Shown one piece after another: positions 43,975 to 52,997 of a stretch of 55,770 nucleotides of DNA (position 1 is the first letter of the stretch; each line of letters begins with the position of its first letter). Both the position numbers and the translations under genes were made by a program. Where the stretch lies: positions 1 to 55,770 of the forward strand of contig JAFGAM010000048.1 of the NCBI GenBank assembly GCA_016933675.1, given 5' to 3'. Under the pieces are notes generated by a model. That model worked only from the letters and a program-made list of their open reading frames with translations. It was not told the origin of the DNA and ran no database searches. Origin of the DNA: Candidatus Anaeroferrophillacea bacterium. GTDB lineage: Bacteria; Desulfobacterota; Anaeroferrophillalia; Anaeroferrophillales; Anaeroferrophillaceae.

Positions 43975-44898
43975 CTAGGCCTTCTGGGTCTTCGGCTGGA
44001 AGAACTTGATATCCCGCATGGCGATGACGATGGGACTGGCGATAAAGATGGAGGAATAGGTTCCGACAACGACCCCGACGATGAGAGCGAAGGCAAAATC
44101 GTGAATCACCCCGCCGCCGATGAAGAAGAGCGCCAACAGCACCAGCATGGTGGTCAGGGACGTCAGGATGGTGCGGCTGAGGGTTTCGTTGATCGCCGTG
44201 TTGATCACCTCGACGTAACTCCGGCGCCCGGCGCGCTTGAGGTTTTCGCGGATGCGGTCGTAAACGACGATGGTATCGTTGAGCGAGTAGCCAATGATCG
44301 CCAACAGGGCGGCGATGATCGAGAGGTTGAACTCCTTGTTCAGCAGGGCAAAAATCCCTACGGTGATCAGCACGTCGTGGGCCAGGGCGGCGATGGCGCC
44401 GACGGCAAACTTGAACTCGAAGCGGACGGTGATGTAGACCAGGATGCCCGCCAGGGCGTACATGATCGCCAGCAGCCCCTTGCGGCGCAGGTCGCTGCCC
44501 ACCTTGGGACCGACCATCTCCGCCCGGCGGATGTCCACCCGGCCCTCGCCGTAGGTCTGTGCCAGTTTGCCGCCGATGTCATCGGAAATGCCCACCAGGT
44601 CGGCCTTGGAACGCTCGACGCGGATGAGAAATTCGAGACCGTCGGTCTCCTCGAACTTCTGAATCGTGCAGTCGCCGAGATCGAGGCCGGTCAACGCGGT
44701 GCGGATGGCGTCGCTGGTGGTCGCCGCGCTGAAGCGCACCTGAACCAGGGTACCGCCGGCAAAATCGATGCCGTAGTTGAGACCGCCGCGGAACAACAGC
44801 GCGGCGATGCCGATAAGAATAACGATCGCTGAAAGGGCCATGAATTTGAACCGCCGGCCGACGAAATCGATGGCGGTTCCCGCTTTCACCAGTTGCAT
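43975..44898 (-). CDS. secF: Protein translocase subunit SecF
   Basis: Inner-membrane subunit that uses proton-motive force to assist preprotein export. A 307-residue protein with the first TM, GGLNYGIDFAGGTLVQVRF, a periplasmic domain and five further TM helices; the SecF signature GYSLNDTIVVYDRIREN is intact. It follows secD by 22 bases, with AAGGAG at good spacing before ATG 44898. Confidence 0.96.
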   Translation of the reverse strand: MQLVKAGTAIDFVGRRFKFMALSAIVILIGIAALLFRGGLNYGIDFAGGTLVQVRFSAATTSDAIRTALTGLDLGDCTIQKFEETDGLEFLIRVERSKADLVGISDDIGGKLAQTYGEGRVDIRRAEMVGPKVGSDLRRKGLLAIMYALAGILVYITVRFEFKFAVGAIAALAHDVLITVGIFALLNKEFNLSIIAALLAIIGYSLNDTIVVYDRIRENLKRAGRRSYVEVINTAINETLSRTILTSLTTMLVLLALFFIGGGVIHDFAFALIVGVVVGTYSSIFIASPIVIAMRDIKFFQPKTQKA

Positions 44899-44920
44899 GG
44901 GACTGTTCTCCTTGGACGCT

Positions 44921-46513
44921 TCAGATGCTCAGTTTGGCCGGGGCGCGCCGGGCCATGAGCAGATCGAACACCAGCCGGGTAACGAAGATGGCGGTGAACA
45001 GACTGGAAAGGATGCCGACGGACAGCGTCACGGCAAAACCGCGAATGGGACCGGTGCCGTACTGGTAGAGGACGATGGCGGCAATGAGGGTGGTGATATT
45101 GGCGTCCATGATGGTCAGAAACGCCTTGCCGTAACCGCCGTCAAGGGCCGCCAGCGGCGTCTTGCCGAGGCGGAGTTCTTCCTTGATACGCTCGAAGATG
45201 AGCACGTTGGCGTCCACCGCCATACCGATGGTCAGCACGATCCCGGCAATCCCCGGCAACGTCAAAGTCGCCTTCGCCAGCGACAGGATACTGAGAATGA
45301 AAAGCAGGTTGAGTACCAGCGCGAGGTTGGCCACGAGACCGCTGTAGCGGTAGTAAACCAGCATGAAGATAATCACCAGGGCGCCGCCGATGAGCATCGA
45401 CAACATCCCCTTGTTGATGGAATCCTGACCGAGGGACGGCCCCACGGCCCGTTTTTCGAGGATCCGGATGGGTGCCGGCAGGGCCCCGGCGCGCAGCACG
45501 ATGGCCAGATCGCGGGCCTCCTTGGCGGTGAAGCGGCCGCTTACCTGCGCCTTGCCGCCGGCGATGCGCTCCTGAATCACCGGCGCCGAATAGACGTTGT
45601 TGTCGAGGATGATGGCCAGCCGGCGCTTCACGTGCTGGGCGGTGAGGCGATCGAAAAGCTTGGCGCCCTGGGAGTTGAAGTCGATGGCGACGTACGGATC
45701 GCCGAACTGGGAGTTGAACCGCACCTTGGCATCGGCGATGTAGTCTCCGGTCATGAGGGTGCGATCTTCGACGACATAGGGCACCTTGCGGACCACCTTG
45801 CGGGTCTCGGGATCGAATTCCTGCTGATAGAGAATCTCGCTGCCTTCCGGCAGGGCGCCGTTTTCCAGCGTCCGCGGATCGACCCCTTCGCGCACCAGTT
45901 TGAACTCCAGCAGCGCCGTCTTGCCGATAAGGTCGATGGCGCGGCGGGTGTCCTTGATCCCCGGCAGCTGCACGAGGATACGGTTGTCGGCCTGGGGACG
46001 GATCTCGGGCTCGGAAACCCCGAACTGGTCGATCCGGTTGCGCATCGTCTCCACCGCCTGATCGATGGCCAGTTTTTCGATCCGCCGGCGCTCGTCGGCA
46101 CTCATGCGGATGACCAGCAGGGAATCGGTGGAGGAAACCGTCTCCCAGGCCGGCAGTTCGGTGTCGAGCAACGCCCGCACCTGGTCGATTTCACCGGTAA
46201 CCGCGGCGGAAAGCTCCAGCATCCCGGTCTCCGGGTGGCGGATGCCGACCTTCGGCAGCTCACGCTCCTCCAGCAGGCGGACGATCTCCTCCGACAGGCG
46301 GTCGGCGGAAGCGGCCACCGCCTCGTCGACGTCCACCTCCATGAGCAGGTGAATGCCGCCCTGCAGGTCGAGGCCGAGACGAATCTTCTCCACCGGCAGC
46401 AGCGACCGGGTCCAGGCCGGCAGCGCCCCGCCGAAGGTCGGAATCAGGTAGATGCACGCCAGCAGTATCGCCGCGGCAACGATCAGCAGTCTCAGTTTCA
46501 TGCTCTTGATCAT
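44921..46513 (-). CDS. secD: Protein translocase subunit SecD
   Basis: Partner of SecF in the SecDF complex. With ATG 46513 (MIKSMKLRLLIVAAA) the protein has 530 residues. After the first TM it has the P1 domain, RLGLDLQGGIHLLMEVDVDE, and the periplasmic loop; TM4-6 contain IAGIVLTIGMAVDANVLIFERIKEEL. GGAG lies 10 bases upstream of the chosen ATG; the ORF extension to 46570 begins in the yajC-secD gap. It is in the order queA-tgt-yajC-secD-secF, typical of this group. Confidence 0.96.
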   Translation of the reverse strand: MIKSMKLRLLIVAAAILLACIYLIPTFGGALPAWTRSLLPVEKIRLGLDLQGGIHLLMEVDVDEAVAASADRLSEEIVRLLEERELPKVGIRHPETGMLELSAAVTGEIDQVRALLDTELPAWETVSSTDSLLVIRMSADERRRIEKLAIDQAVETMRNRIDQFGVSEPEIRPQADNRILVQLPGIKDTRRAIDLIGKTALLEFKLVREGVDPRTLENGALPEGSEILYQQEFDPETRKVVRKVPYVVEDRTLMTGDYIADAKVRFNSQFGDPYVAIDFNSQGAKLFDRLTAQHVKRRLAIILDNNVYSAPVIQERIAGGKAQVSGRFTAKEARDLAIVLRAGALPAPIRILEKRAVGPSLGQDSINKGMLSMLIGGALVIIFMLVYYRYSGLVANLALVLNLLFILSILSLAKATLTLPGIAGIVLTIGMAVDANVLIFERIKEELRLGKTPLAALDGGYGKAFLTIMDANITTLIAAIVLYQYGTGPIRGFAVTLSVGILSSLFTAIFVTRLVFDLLMARRAPAKLSI

Positions 46514-46573
46514 TTTTTCTGCACTCCGGTTATCGTATTCACCGCCGCCGCACAGCGCCGGCGGGCGCAAGGC

Positions 46574-46900
46574 TCACAGTTCACCCTTGACCACGGTCAT
46601 AATCTGGCTGCGCAGCACCCGCACCCGCACCTTGTCGGCCACCTCGACGGTGATGGTCTTGTCGGTGATCGCGGTGATCTTGCCGAGCAGCCCGCCAACG
46701 GTGACCACCTCGTCACCGCGCTGCAGGTTGGCAATCATGCTCTTGTGTTCCTTCTGCTTCTTCTGCTGCGGCCGGATGAGCAGGAAGTAGAAGATCGCGA
46801 ACATCAGGACGAGGGGCAGAAACCCCTTGATCGCTTCCAGCCCGCCCGCCGGCGCCCCGCCGCCGGCCCCGGGCGCCATCGCAAACGCAATACCCAACAT
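46574..46900 (-). CDS. yajC: Preprotein translocase subunit YajC
   Basis: Small inner-membrane accessory of SecDF. The 108-residue protein has one TM (about residues 26-45, FLPLVLMFAIFYFLLIRPQQ) and the family's cytosolic motif RGDEVVTVGGLLGKIT. ATG 46900 has GAAGGAG upstream. It is 60 bases before secD and 140 bases after tgt. Confidence 0.93.
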   Translation of the reverse strand: MLGIAFAMAPGAGGGAPAGGLEAIKGFLPLVLMFAIFYFLLIRPQQKKQKEHKSMIANLQRGDEVVTVGGLLGKITAITDKTITVEVADKVRVRVLRSQIMTVVKGEL

Positions 46901-47040
46901 ACCGTACTCTCCTTCTTTTTCAGTAAATCGCGCCGGCTTCCCCCGGCGCCCGCCGGACCGGCAACCGGCCCGGCGCGGATTCGCCCGTCATTTCGCCCCT
47001 GAGGACACCATACATGTGTACCCGCCGGCACACCGGCTTT

Positions 47041-48168
47041 TCACCCGGCAGAACCAAACCGGTCTGCCATACCATATCCGGAAAAAAAATGCTTGCGAAA
47101 ATCCACCAGGGTACCGGCAATTATGTGTTCCCGCATCCGCGCCATCAGCCGCTGGTAGAAACAGAGGTTGTGCAGCGTCCCCAGCACCGCGGCGAGGATC
47201 TCGGAACTGGTGTAGAGGTGCCGCAGATACGCGCGGCTGAAGTGCCGGCAGGCGTAGCAGTCACACTCCGCGTCGATGGGGCGGTGATCGTCCCGGTAGC
47301 GCGCCTGCTTGATGACCAGCGGCCCGGCGGCGGTGAAGTACATGCCGTTGCGGGCGTTTCGCGTCGGCATCACGCAGTCGAACATGTCGATCCCGTGGGT
47401 CACCGCGAGCACCAGATCCTCCGGCCGACCCACCCCCATGAGATACCGCGGCCGCGCTGCCGGCAGCAGCGGCGCCGAGACGGCGATCATTTCAGCCATC
47501 GTCTCCTTGTCTTCGCCGACGCTGAGTCCTCCAAGGGCGTAACCGTCGAAGCCGATTGCCACCGTCCGTTCGGCGCTCTCGCGACGCAGCTCGGGATACA
47601 TCCCGCCCTGAACGATGCCGAAAAGCAGGTTGTCATCCCGCCGGCGGGCGGCCCGCGAACGGGCCGCCCAGCGCGCTGTCAGCAGCAGTGAGTCCCGCGC
47701 CTCGTCGCGGGTTGCCGGATAGGGCGTACATTCATCGAAGGCCATGATGATGTCGGCGCCGAGGGTCTCCTGGACGGCGACGGCGCGTTCGGGGGTAAGG
47801 CGGTGGCGGCTGCCGTCGATGGGCGAGCGGAAGGTGACGCCGTCCTCGTCAAGGGTTCTGAGCGCCGCCAGGCTGAAGACCTGGAAGCCCCCGCTGTCGG
47901 TGAGGATGGGTCCGTCCCAGCCGACGAAACGGTGCAGACCGCCAAACTCCCGCACCAGTTCCGGTCCCGGCCGCAGCAGCAGATGGTAGGTATTGGCGAG
48001 GATCACCCGGGCACCGACATCCTCGGCAAGCTGGCGCGGGGTCATCCCCTTGACGGTGCCGCGGGTGCCCACCGGCATGAAACAGGGGGTTGCGAACTCG
48101 CCGTGGGCGGTGGTCACCCGTCCGGCACGGGCGGCGCCGTCGACGGCATCCAGTTGAAAGGGATTCAT
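47041..48168 (-). CDS. tgt: tRNA-guanine transglycosylase Tgt
   Basis: Swaps guanine for preQ1 at the wobble position of GUN-anticodon tRNAs. With ATG 48168 (MNPFQLDAVDGAAR) it has 375 residues. Motifs: LTDSGGFQVFSL (substrate Asp), GGLSVGEDKETM, the nucleophile Asp in GIDMFDCVMPTRNARNG, and a zinc site starting CDCYACRHFSRAYLRHLY. AGGTGAAGTC precedes the start, which lies four bases after queA. It reads into the next genes yajC-secD-secF. queC and queE lie downstream of these on the same strand. Confidence 0.96.
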   Translation of the reverse strand: MNPFQLDAVDGAARAGRVTTAHGEFATPCFMPVGTRGTVKGMTPRQLAEDVGARVILANTYHLLLRPGPELVREFGGLHRFVGWDGPILTDSGGFQVFSLAALRTLDEDGVTFRSPIDGSRHRLTPERAVAVQETLGADIIMAFDECTPYPATRDEARDSLLLTARWAARSRAARRRDDNLLFGIVQGGMYPELRRESAERTVAIGFDGYALGGLSVGEDKETMAEMIAVSAPLLPAARPRYLMGVGRPEDLVLAVTHGIDMFDCVMPTRNARNGMYFTAAGPLVIKQARYRDDHRPIDAECDCYACRHFSRAYLRHLYTSSEILAAVLGTLHNLCFYQRLMARMREHIIAGTLVDFRKHFFSGYGMADRFGSAG

Positions 48169-48172
48169 GACT

Positions 48173-49216
48173 TCACCTGATGAACATCCCGTCGCCATAA
48201 CTGTAGAAACGGAAGTGGCGGGCGACGGCGTAGCGGTAGGCGTCGAGCACCGCCTCGCGGCCGGCGAAGGCGGCCACCAGCATGAGCAAGGTCGACCGCG
48301 GCAGATGGAAATTGGTGATCAGCGCGTCCACCAGCCGAAAACGGTAGCCGGGATAGATGAAGATATCGCACCAGCCGCCGGTTACGCCGCCGGCGGCGTG
48401 ATATTCCAGTGCCCGGGCGGCGGTGGTGCCGATGGCGACGACCCGTCCGCCGCGCCGCCGCGCATCCGCGATGGCGGTAACGGTCGCCGGCGGAATGGCA
48501 AACCATTCCGGATGCAGGCGATGCGCCTCGACCCGGTCGACCCGTACCGGCATGAAGGTACCGAGCCCGACGTGGAGGACCAGATCGGCAAAAACCATCC
48601 CCCGCTCCCGCAGCCGGGCGACAAGGTCCGGGGTAAAGTGAAGTCCGGCGGTGGGCGCCGCCACGGCGCCGGCGGCGTCGTCGGCGGCGAAGATGGTCTG
48701 GTAGCGCCGACGGTCGTCGGCATCCGGATCCCGGCGGATATAGGGCGGCAGCGGTACCCGGCCGTAGTGTTCAATAAGCTCATTGACCGTTTCCGGGGCG
48801 CGGGCACGCAGGGCGATCAACCCCGGCTCGTCACCAGCGGGAGCGCGGCATATCTCACCGCTGAAACCATCACCGAAGCCGATGACGGCACCCGGCCGGA
48901 GCGGTTTGGACGCCCGCGCCAGGCAGCGCCACCGCTGCTCGCGATCACCGTCGGCCCGGCGGTCGACGAGGAAGATCTCCACCCGGCCGCCGGTCGCCTG
49001 TTTCACCCCCGGCAGCCGCGCCGGGAGCACCCGGGTACGGTTGCAGACAAGGAGATCCCCGGGCGCAAGCCACCCGGCGAGATCGTGGAAACGGGATTCA
49101 TGCCGCCGGCCGGTATCGCGGTCGAGCACCAGCAGGCGGGAATGATCGCGCGGCGCCACCGGGTGCTGAGCGATGAGTTCGGGGGGCAGATCGTAGTTGA
49201 AGGAATCGACATCCAT
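48173..49216 (-). CDS. queA: S-adenosylmethionine:tRNA ribosyltransferase-isomerase QueA
   Basis: Adds the ribosyl moiety from SAM to preQ1-tRNA to form epoxyqueuosine. The 347-residue protein begins MDVDSFNYDLPPELIAQHP and contains APTAGLHFTPDL, HVGLGTFMPVR, VAIGTTAARALE and NFHLPRSTLLMLVAAF, all classic. It is the first gene of the queA-tgt-yajC-secDF run. The later epoxyqueuosine reductase gene (queG or queH) is not in the window. Confidence 0.96.
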   Translation of the reverse strand: MDVDSFNYDLPPELIAQHPVAPRDHSRLLVLDRDTGRRHESRFHDLAGWLAPGDLLVCNRTRVLPARLPGVKQATGGRVEIFLVDRRADGDREQRWRCLARASKPLRPGAVIGFGDGFSGEICRAPAGDEPGLIALRARAPETVNELIEHYGRVPLPPYIRRDPDADDRRRYQTIFAADDAAGAVAAPTAGLHFTPDLVARLRERGMVFADLVLHVGLGTFMPVRVDRVEAHRLHPEWFAIPPATVTAIADARRRGGRVVAIGTTAARALEYHAAGGVTGGWCDIFIYPGYRFRLVDALITNFHLPRSTLLMLVAAFAGREAVLDAYRYAVARHFRFYSYGDGMFIR

Positions 49217-49391
49217 GGATTTTCAAGGATCGAAGAGCGCCGGATAAAGGTTCACAAGGGAGGTGTTAAAGCACAGGTGGACGCCACAAGTCAAGTTTGA
49301 TGGCATCGTAACAACTGCCGGAATACCTCAGAATACACCGGCACCCGGCAACGGCTTCAGCTTTGCGGCGCGCAAAAGTTGAGGGATGCGG
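49217..49391. other. Intergenic region queA / DUF2065 gene
   Basis: 175 bases. It holds a dispersed-repeat fragment (49299-49330). No promoter or terminator is convincing. Confidence 0.5.
49299..49330 (+). repeat. Dispersed intergenic repeat fragment
   Basis: GATGGCATCGTAACAACTGC followed by CGGAATACCTC matches the left part of the 33211-33270 copy. Confidence 0.65.
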
Positions 49392-49586
49392 TCAACGCGG
49401 CAGATAGCGGCCGGCGACCAGCAGCAGCAGACCGCAGCACATGGCGGTGAGACCAAAGAAGCGGAGGGTGGTTTCCGGCTGGCCGGAAAGCGTCGCCAGC
49501 AGCTCCCGCAGACGCCGGGGAAAAAGAAAATAGGGCATCCCCTCGAGAATGAGGGCGAGACCCAGGGCAAGAAGAAACAGCTTCAT
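49392..49586 (-). CDS. DUF2065-family small membrane protein (YjeT-like)
   Basis: 64 residues with two TM helices: about residues 1-19 (MKLFLLALGLALILEGMPYF) and 43-59 (LTAMCCGLLLLVAGRY), separated by RRLRELLATLSGQPE. The pattern EGMPYFLFPRRLREL with a later GL and AGRYL fits DUF2065. It overlaps the TPR gene by four bases (ATGA), so the two may be co-translated. Function unknown; other members lie near proteins of envelope quality control. Confidence 0.75.
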   Translation of the reverse strand: MKLFLLALGLALILEGMPYFLFPRRLRELLATLSGQPETTLRFFGLTAMCCGLLLLVAGRYLPR

Positions 49587-51445
49587 GGCGACCCCTTTCC
49601 GACCGGTTCCGGCATATAGGAGCGCAACGCCCGGCGCAGTTCCTCATCCGTGGTCACCGCCGCCAGTTCGGCGGCCAGCCGCCGCTGTTTCTCGGCAAAC
49701 CCCCGGCGATGGTACAGCTGCACCAGCCGCAGCATGGTCAGCTCCCGCTGCCGGTCGGCGGTCAGGGGCAGCAGCTCCTCGAAGGTGCCGATGGCCGGGA
49801 TATCGTCCTGCAGGTGAAACAGGCTGTCACCAAGCACGAACAGGATCTGGCGCCGGAGTTCCGTCGCCGTTGCCGGCAGATTCTGCCGCAGCCAGGCGAG
49901 CGAGGGAAGCGCCTGATCGTAAGCGCCGGAACGGTAAAAACGATCCGCCACAGCATACACCAGATACGGGTGATCCCGCAACAGGGCGACATCCTCCCGG
50001 TTGTCGAGCGAATAATGCCGCAGCACCTCGGCGGCGATCCAGTCACGCCCCGCCGACCCCGGTTCCCGGGCCAGCGCATAGCCGCGGCCGAGCAGTAGCA
50101 AGCGGAATTCCGCCGCCGCCGGCCAGGCGTAGATCCGCTGCAGCAGTCGGAAGGCCTCCACCGGGCGTCCTTCCGTCCCGAGGCAGCGGACCAGGAGCAG
50201 ACCGATCCGTACATGGAAGGCATCCGGCGTCTCCAGGGCGGCGAAATCGACCCGCCGCGGCATCTCATCCACCAGTTCCGGGCAGCGCCCGGCGGCGGCG
50301 AGGGAATCGGCCAGAATAAATAGCTGGGAACTCTCGCCGGCGGTCTCGGGATAGCGATGGAACAGGGCACCGCAGGCGGCAACGGCGGCATCATACTCCC
50401 CGAGCCGGTACCGCAGGGCGGCCAGGGCCTGCAGATGGGAGCGGTGTTCCTTCGTCCCCTCCTCCTCCAGCGGCAGCAATTGCTCGATGATGCCGGCCAG
50501 TTCCGCTTCCCGATTTCCCTGCCGGGCCGCGCCGGCCAGCAGGCCGAGAGCCGCGTACCGGCCGCGGACGTCCAGCGCCGGATGCTCCACGGCGGCGCGC
50601 AGATACCCTCCGGCCGCCTCGTAGTCGCCGGCGGCGGCCAGCTTTTCACCCACCAGCAGCAGGCCGCGGGAAACCGCCCCGTCGTCCGGACAGGCACTCC
50701 GCCAGGCAGCGAGATGGCGTCGGGCGGCGGCGACATCATTCGCCCGAACCGCGGTTTCGGTCACCAGCGCGTGCCGGCGGCAGACATCCAGCGGCAGCCG
50801 CCGCCAGTCTCCGGAAGCCGTCAGACTTTCGAACAGGACCAGCGCCGCCGGATATTTCGCCTGCCGGTAGCGGGCCATCCCCAGCAGGTAAAACAGGTCC
50901 GCCTCGGGCACCCCGCAGGCGGTGCGGTCGGGCTCCTCGATCAGCGGCGCCAGCGCCGCCTCGGCACCGGCGAACTCTCCGGCGGCAAACAGGAGCCGGC
51001 CGAGATGGAAGCGGGCCGGCGATGCGACGGCGGTCCGGTGATAACGGGCCACGAGGTGCTCGAGAAACGGCCGGGCGGCGTTTCCGCGGTCGCTGCGCAG
51101 CAAACACAGGGAAAGCCGCAACAGGAGCTGCGGTACCGAGAAGCCGGCGGCGGCGACCTCCTCGTCACCGCCGAGCCGCGGCCAGATATCCGCCGCCTCG
51201 GTGCAGGCATGCACCTGCAGATAGGTGAGGAAGAGGATCAGCCGGATTTGGGAGATATGGGGAGACTCGGGGTAGGTGGCGACGAAGGTTTCCAGTTCCT
51301 GGCGGGCAACGTCATAAAACCCGTCGCGGTAGGCACCGATGGCCACCCGGGCCAGGGCGTCCTCCGACTGCCGGGCGGCCGCCGGAACCGCCAGCACGAT
51401 GATCAGGCAGCCGACCGCGACTGCAAGCCAGGACTTCATCTCCAT
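49583..51445 (-). CDS. Secreted TPR-repeat protein
   Basis: A 620-residue protein with an N-terminal signal peptide (KSWLAVAVGCLIIVLAVPAAARQ, about residues 3-25) and many TPR-like repeats (for example DVARQELETFVATYPESPH, YEAAGGYLRAAVEHPA). It resembles YbgF/BamD-type or PilF-like scaffolds only in architecture; no specific family was recognised. Start at 51445 (MEM) or 51439 (MKS) cannot be separated. It lies 15 bases downstream of the DAHP synthase gene and overlaps the DUF2065 gene by four bases. Confidence 0.8.
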   Translation of the reverse strand: MEMKSWLAVAVGCLIIVLAVPAAARQSEDALARVAIGAYRDGFYDVARQELETFVATYPESPHISQIRLILFLTYLQVHACTEAADIWPRLGGDEEVAAAGFSVPQLLLRLSLCLLRSDRGNAARPFLEHLVARYHRTAVASPARFHLGRLLFAAGEFAGAEAALAPLIEEPDRTACGVPEADLFYLLGMARYRQAKYPAALVLFESLTASGDWRRLPLDVCRRHALVTETAVRANDVAAARRHLAAWRSACPDDGAVSRGLLLVGEKLAAAGDYEAAGGYLRAAVEHPALDVRGRYAALGLLAGAARQGNREAELAGIIEQLLPLEEEGTKEHRSHLQALAALRYRLGEYDAAVAACGALFHRYPETAGESSQLFILADSLAAAGRCPELVDEMPRRVDFAALETPDAFHVRIGLLLVRCLGTEGRPVEAFRLLQRIYAWPAAAEFRLLLLGRGYALAREPGSAGRDWIAAEVLRHYSLDNREDVALLRDHPYLVYAVADRFYRSGAYDQALPSLAWLRQNLPATATELRRQILFVLGDSLFHLQDDIPAIGTFEELLPLTADRQRELTMLRLVQLYHRRGFAEKQRRLAAELAAVTTDEELRRALRSYMPEPVGKGSP

Positions 51446-51460
51446 GCCATCCCGCCGGCG

Positions 51461-52468
51461 CTACCGCCGCACCCGGCAGTAATGATCGATATGTTCCATA
51501 AAATTTTCGAAGGCGGGGAAATCGAGCGACTGGGCACCGTCGGACAGCGCCCGGGCAGGCTCGGGATGGACCTCGACCATGACGCCGTGGGCACCGACGA
51601 CGACGGCCGCCGCCGCCATCGGCGTCACCAGCCGGCAGTTGCCGGTGGCGTGCGACGGATCGACGATGATCGGCAGGTGACAGAGCGACTGCACCAGCGG
51701 CACCACCGCCAGGTCCATGGTGTTCCGGGTGGCGGTTTCAAAGGTGCGGATACCCCGTTCGCAGAGCACCACGCGGCTGTTGCCGGCAACGAGGATGTAC
51801 TCGGCGGCGGCGAGGAACTCGTCGATGGAGGCGCACATGCCGCGTTTGAGCAGCACCGGCCGGTCCAGTTTGCCGACCTCTTTGAGGAGATCGAAATTCT
51901 GCATGTTGCGGGCACCGATTTGCAGCATGTCGGCATAGCGGGCCACCAGCTCGAGCTGGCCGATGCGCATCACCTCGGTGACCACCGGCAGGCCCACGGC
52001 GCGGCCGGCGGCATAGAGGATGCGGAGCCCCTCCGCGCCCAGGCCCTGGAAATTATGCGGCCCGGTGCGCGGCTTGAAGGCACCGCCGCGCAGCATGTGG
52101 CCGCCGCGGCGCCTGACCTCCCGGGCGACGGCGACCATCTGCTCCTCCGATTCGATGGAGCACGGCCCGCCGATGACGACCGGCGGCTGCCCGGCACCGA
52201 TCTTCAGGCCGCCGATTTCGACCACCGTATCCTCGGGGTGAAAATCCCGGCTGACGAGTTTGTAGGGTTTGGTCACATGGATGACCTCATCGACCCCGGG
52301 AAGCCGCATGATGGCGGTATCGTCGACATAACCCCGGTTACCCACCACTCCGATGGCCACCCGGCCGGCACCGGGAATCGCCCGGGCCTCGAACCCCAGT
52401 TCCGCCACCGCCGCGGTCACCCCGGCAACATGCCCTTCCCCCGCCCCCGCGTTCATGACGATCAGCAT
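51461..52468 (-). CDS. aroF: 3-deoxy-7-phosphoheptulonate synthase (AroF/AroG class I, type with N-terminal ACT/ferredoxin-like domain)
   Basis: First step of the shikimate pathway: phosphoenolpyruvate plus erythrose-4-phosphate. The 335-residue protein has an N-terminal regulatory domain of about 70 residues (MLIVMNAGAGEGHVAGVTAA), then a KDO8P/DAHP TIM barrel with VVIGGPCSIES (metal Cys), KPRTGPHNFQGLG and VDPSHATGNCRLV. That domain order and length match the Thermotoga/Geobacter-like DAHP synthase, often feedback-sensitive. The start at 52468 has GGAGGT five bases upstream; the longer reading to 52540 lacks it. Confidence 0.95.
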   Translation of the reverse strand: MLIVMNAGAGEGHVAGVTAAVAELGFEARAIPGAGRVAIGVVGNRGYVDDTAIMRLPGVDEVIHVTKPYKLVSRDFHPEDTVVEIGGLKIGAGQPPVVIGGPCSIESEEQMVAVAREVRRRGGHMLRGGAFKPRTGPHNFQGLGAEGLRILYAAGRAVGLPVVTEVMRIGQLELVARYADMLQIGARNMQNFDLLKEVGKLDRPVLLKRGMCASIDEFLAAAEYILVAGNSRVVLCERGIRTFETATRNTMDLAVVPLVQSLCHLPIIVDPSHATGNCRLVTPMAAAAVVVGAHGVMVEVHPEPARALSDGAQSLDFPAFENFMEHIDHYCRVRR

Positions 52469-52815
52469 CGACCACCTCCCCCTCTCCACGGCGGGCGTTG
52501 AAAAACCGCCCCCCGACTCCATGGGGCCGCCCCGGTTCATCCGGACCCGGAACCAGTCCCCCGATTACTCGCGCCGGTCGCCCTGCGGTTTCCGGCCGGC
52601 ACGGTCGAAGAAGGCCGTGGACGGGCTTTTTCGACTTTCCGTTTCAGCAGGGAAAATACTGACACAGAACACCCGTCCGGTCAAGCACAAGGAAACGAGC
52701 CGGGAGTCCGGAGGCATTCTCCCCCTTGACAGGCCGGCCGTGCTCGGCTACAGCGGTAAAGATAAAAAACCGGCCGGCAGGCCGATAAGCCTGATTCCGA
52801 CACGAAGACCATACC

Positions 52816-52870
52816 GGACGGAACCATAACAACTGCCGAATGGCGCCGGTTAGGGATGACACCGTCACGG
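52816..52870 (+). repeat. Dispersed intergenic repeat, left half
   Basis: GGACGGAACCATAACAACTG then CCGAATGGCGCCGGTTAGGG and ATGACACCGTCACGG. Aligns to 33221-33270. Confidence 0.75.
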
Positions 52871-52936
52871 CGCGAGATTGGCGGCGCTTCCATGTTGATG
52901 AAAGCGGCGCCACCGGATCTTGAATGACTCAAATTG

Positions 52937-52977
52937 CATCCCAACGACAAAGACGGAGTGGTTACGAAGCCATCATG
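52937..52977 (+). repeat. Dispersed intergenic repeat, right half
   Basis: CATCCCAACGACAAAGACGG then AGTGGTTACGAAGCCATCATG, the counterpart of the minus-strand copies at 8351 and 17612. Confidence 0.75.
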
Positions 52978-52997
52978 CCAATTATTGAGAACATGCC

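Larger units (their letters stand above)
52469..52997. other. Intergenic region aroF / fluC, repeat-rich
   Basis: 529 bases between divergent genes. It holds a TTGACA (52726-52731) with a weak partner 17 bases on (TACAGC), the dispersed repeat in two pieces (52816-52870 and 52937-52977) and, around 52870-52920, GCGCGAGATTGGCGGCGC-type sequence. No crcB-type fluoride riboswitch fold was recognised. No gene seen. Confidence 0.6.

Noticed and set aside
44777-47002. Plus-strand ORF (741 codons) across secF, secD and yajC
   Set aside because: It runs antisense through three well-identified genes and its product is His/Gln-rich with no domain.
50357-52501. Plus-strand ORF (714 codons) antisense to the TPR gene and aroF
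   Set aside because: Shadow frame; both underlying genes have family motifs or a signal peptide.
52700-52997. Fluoride riboswitch upstream of fluC
   Set aside because: The crcB motif core (GGNGATGG ... with its conserved pseudoknot) could not be found; sequence here is mostly repeat copies.
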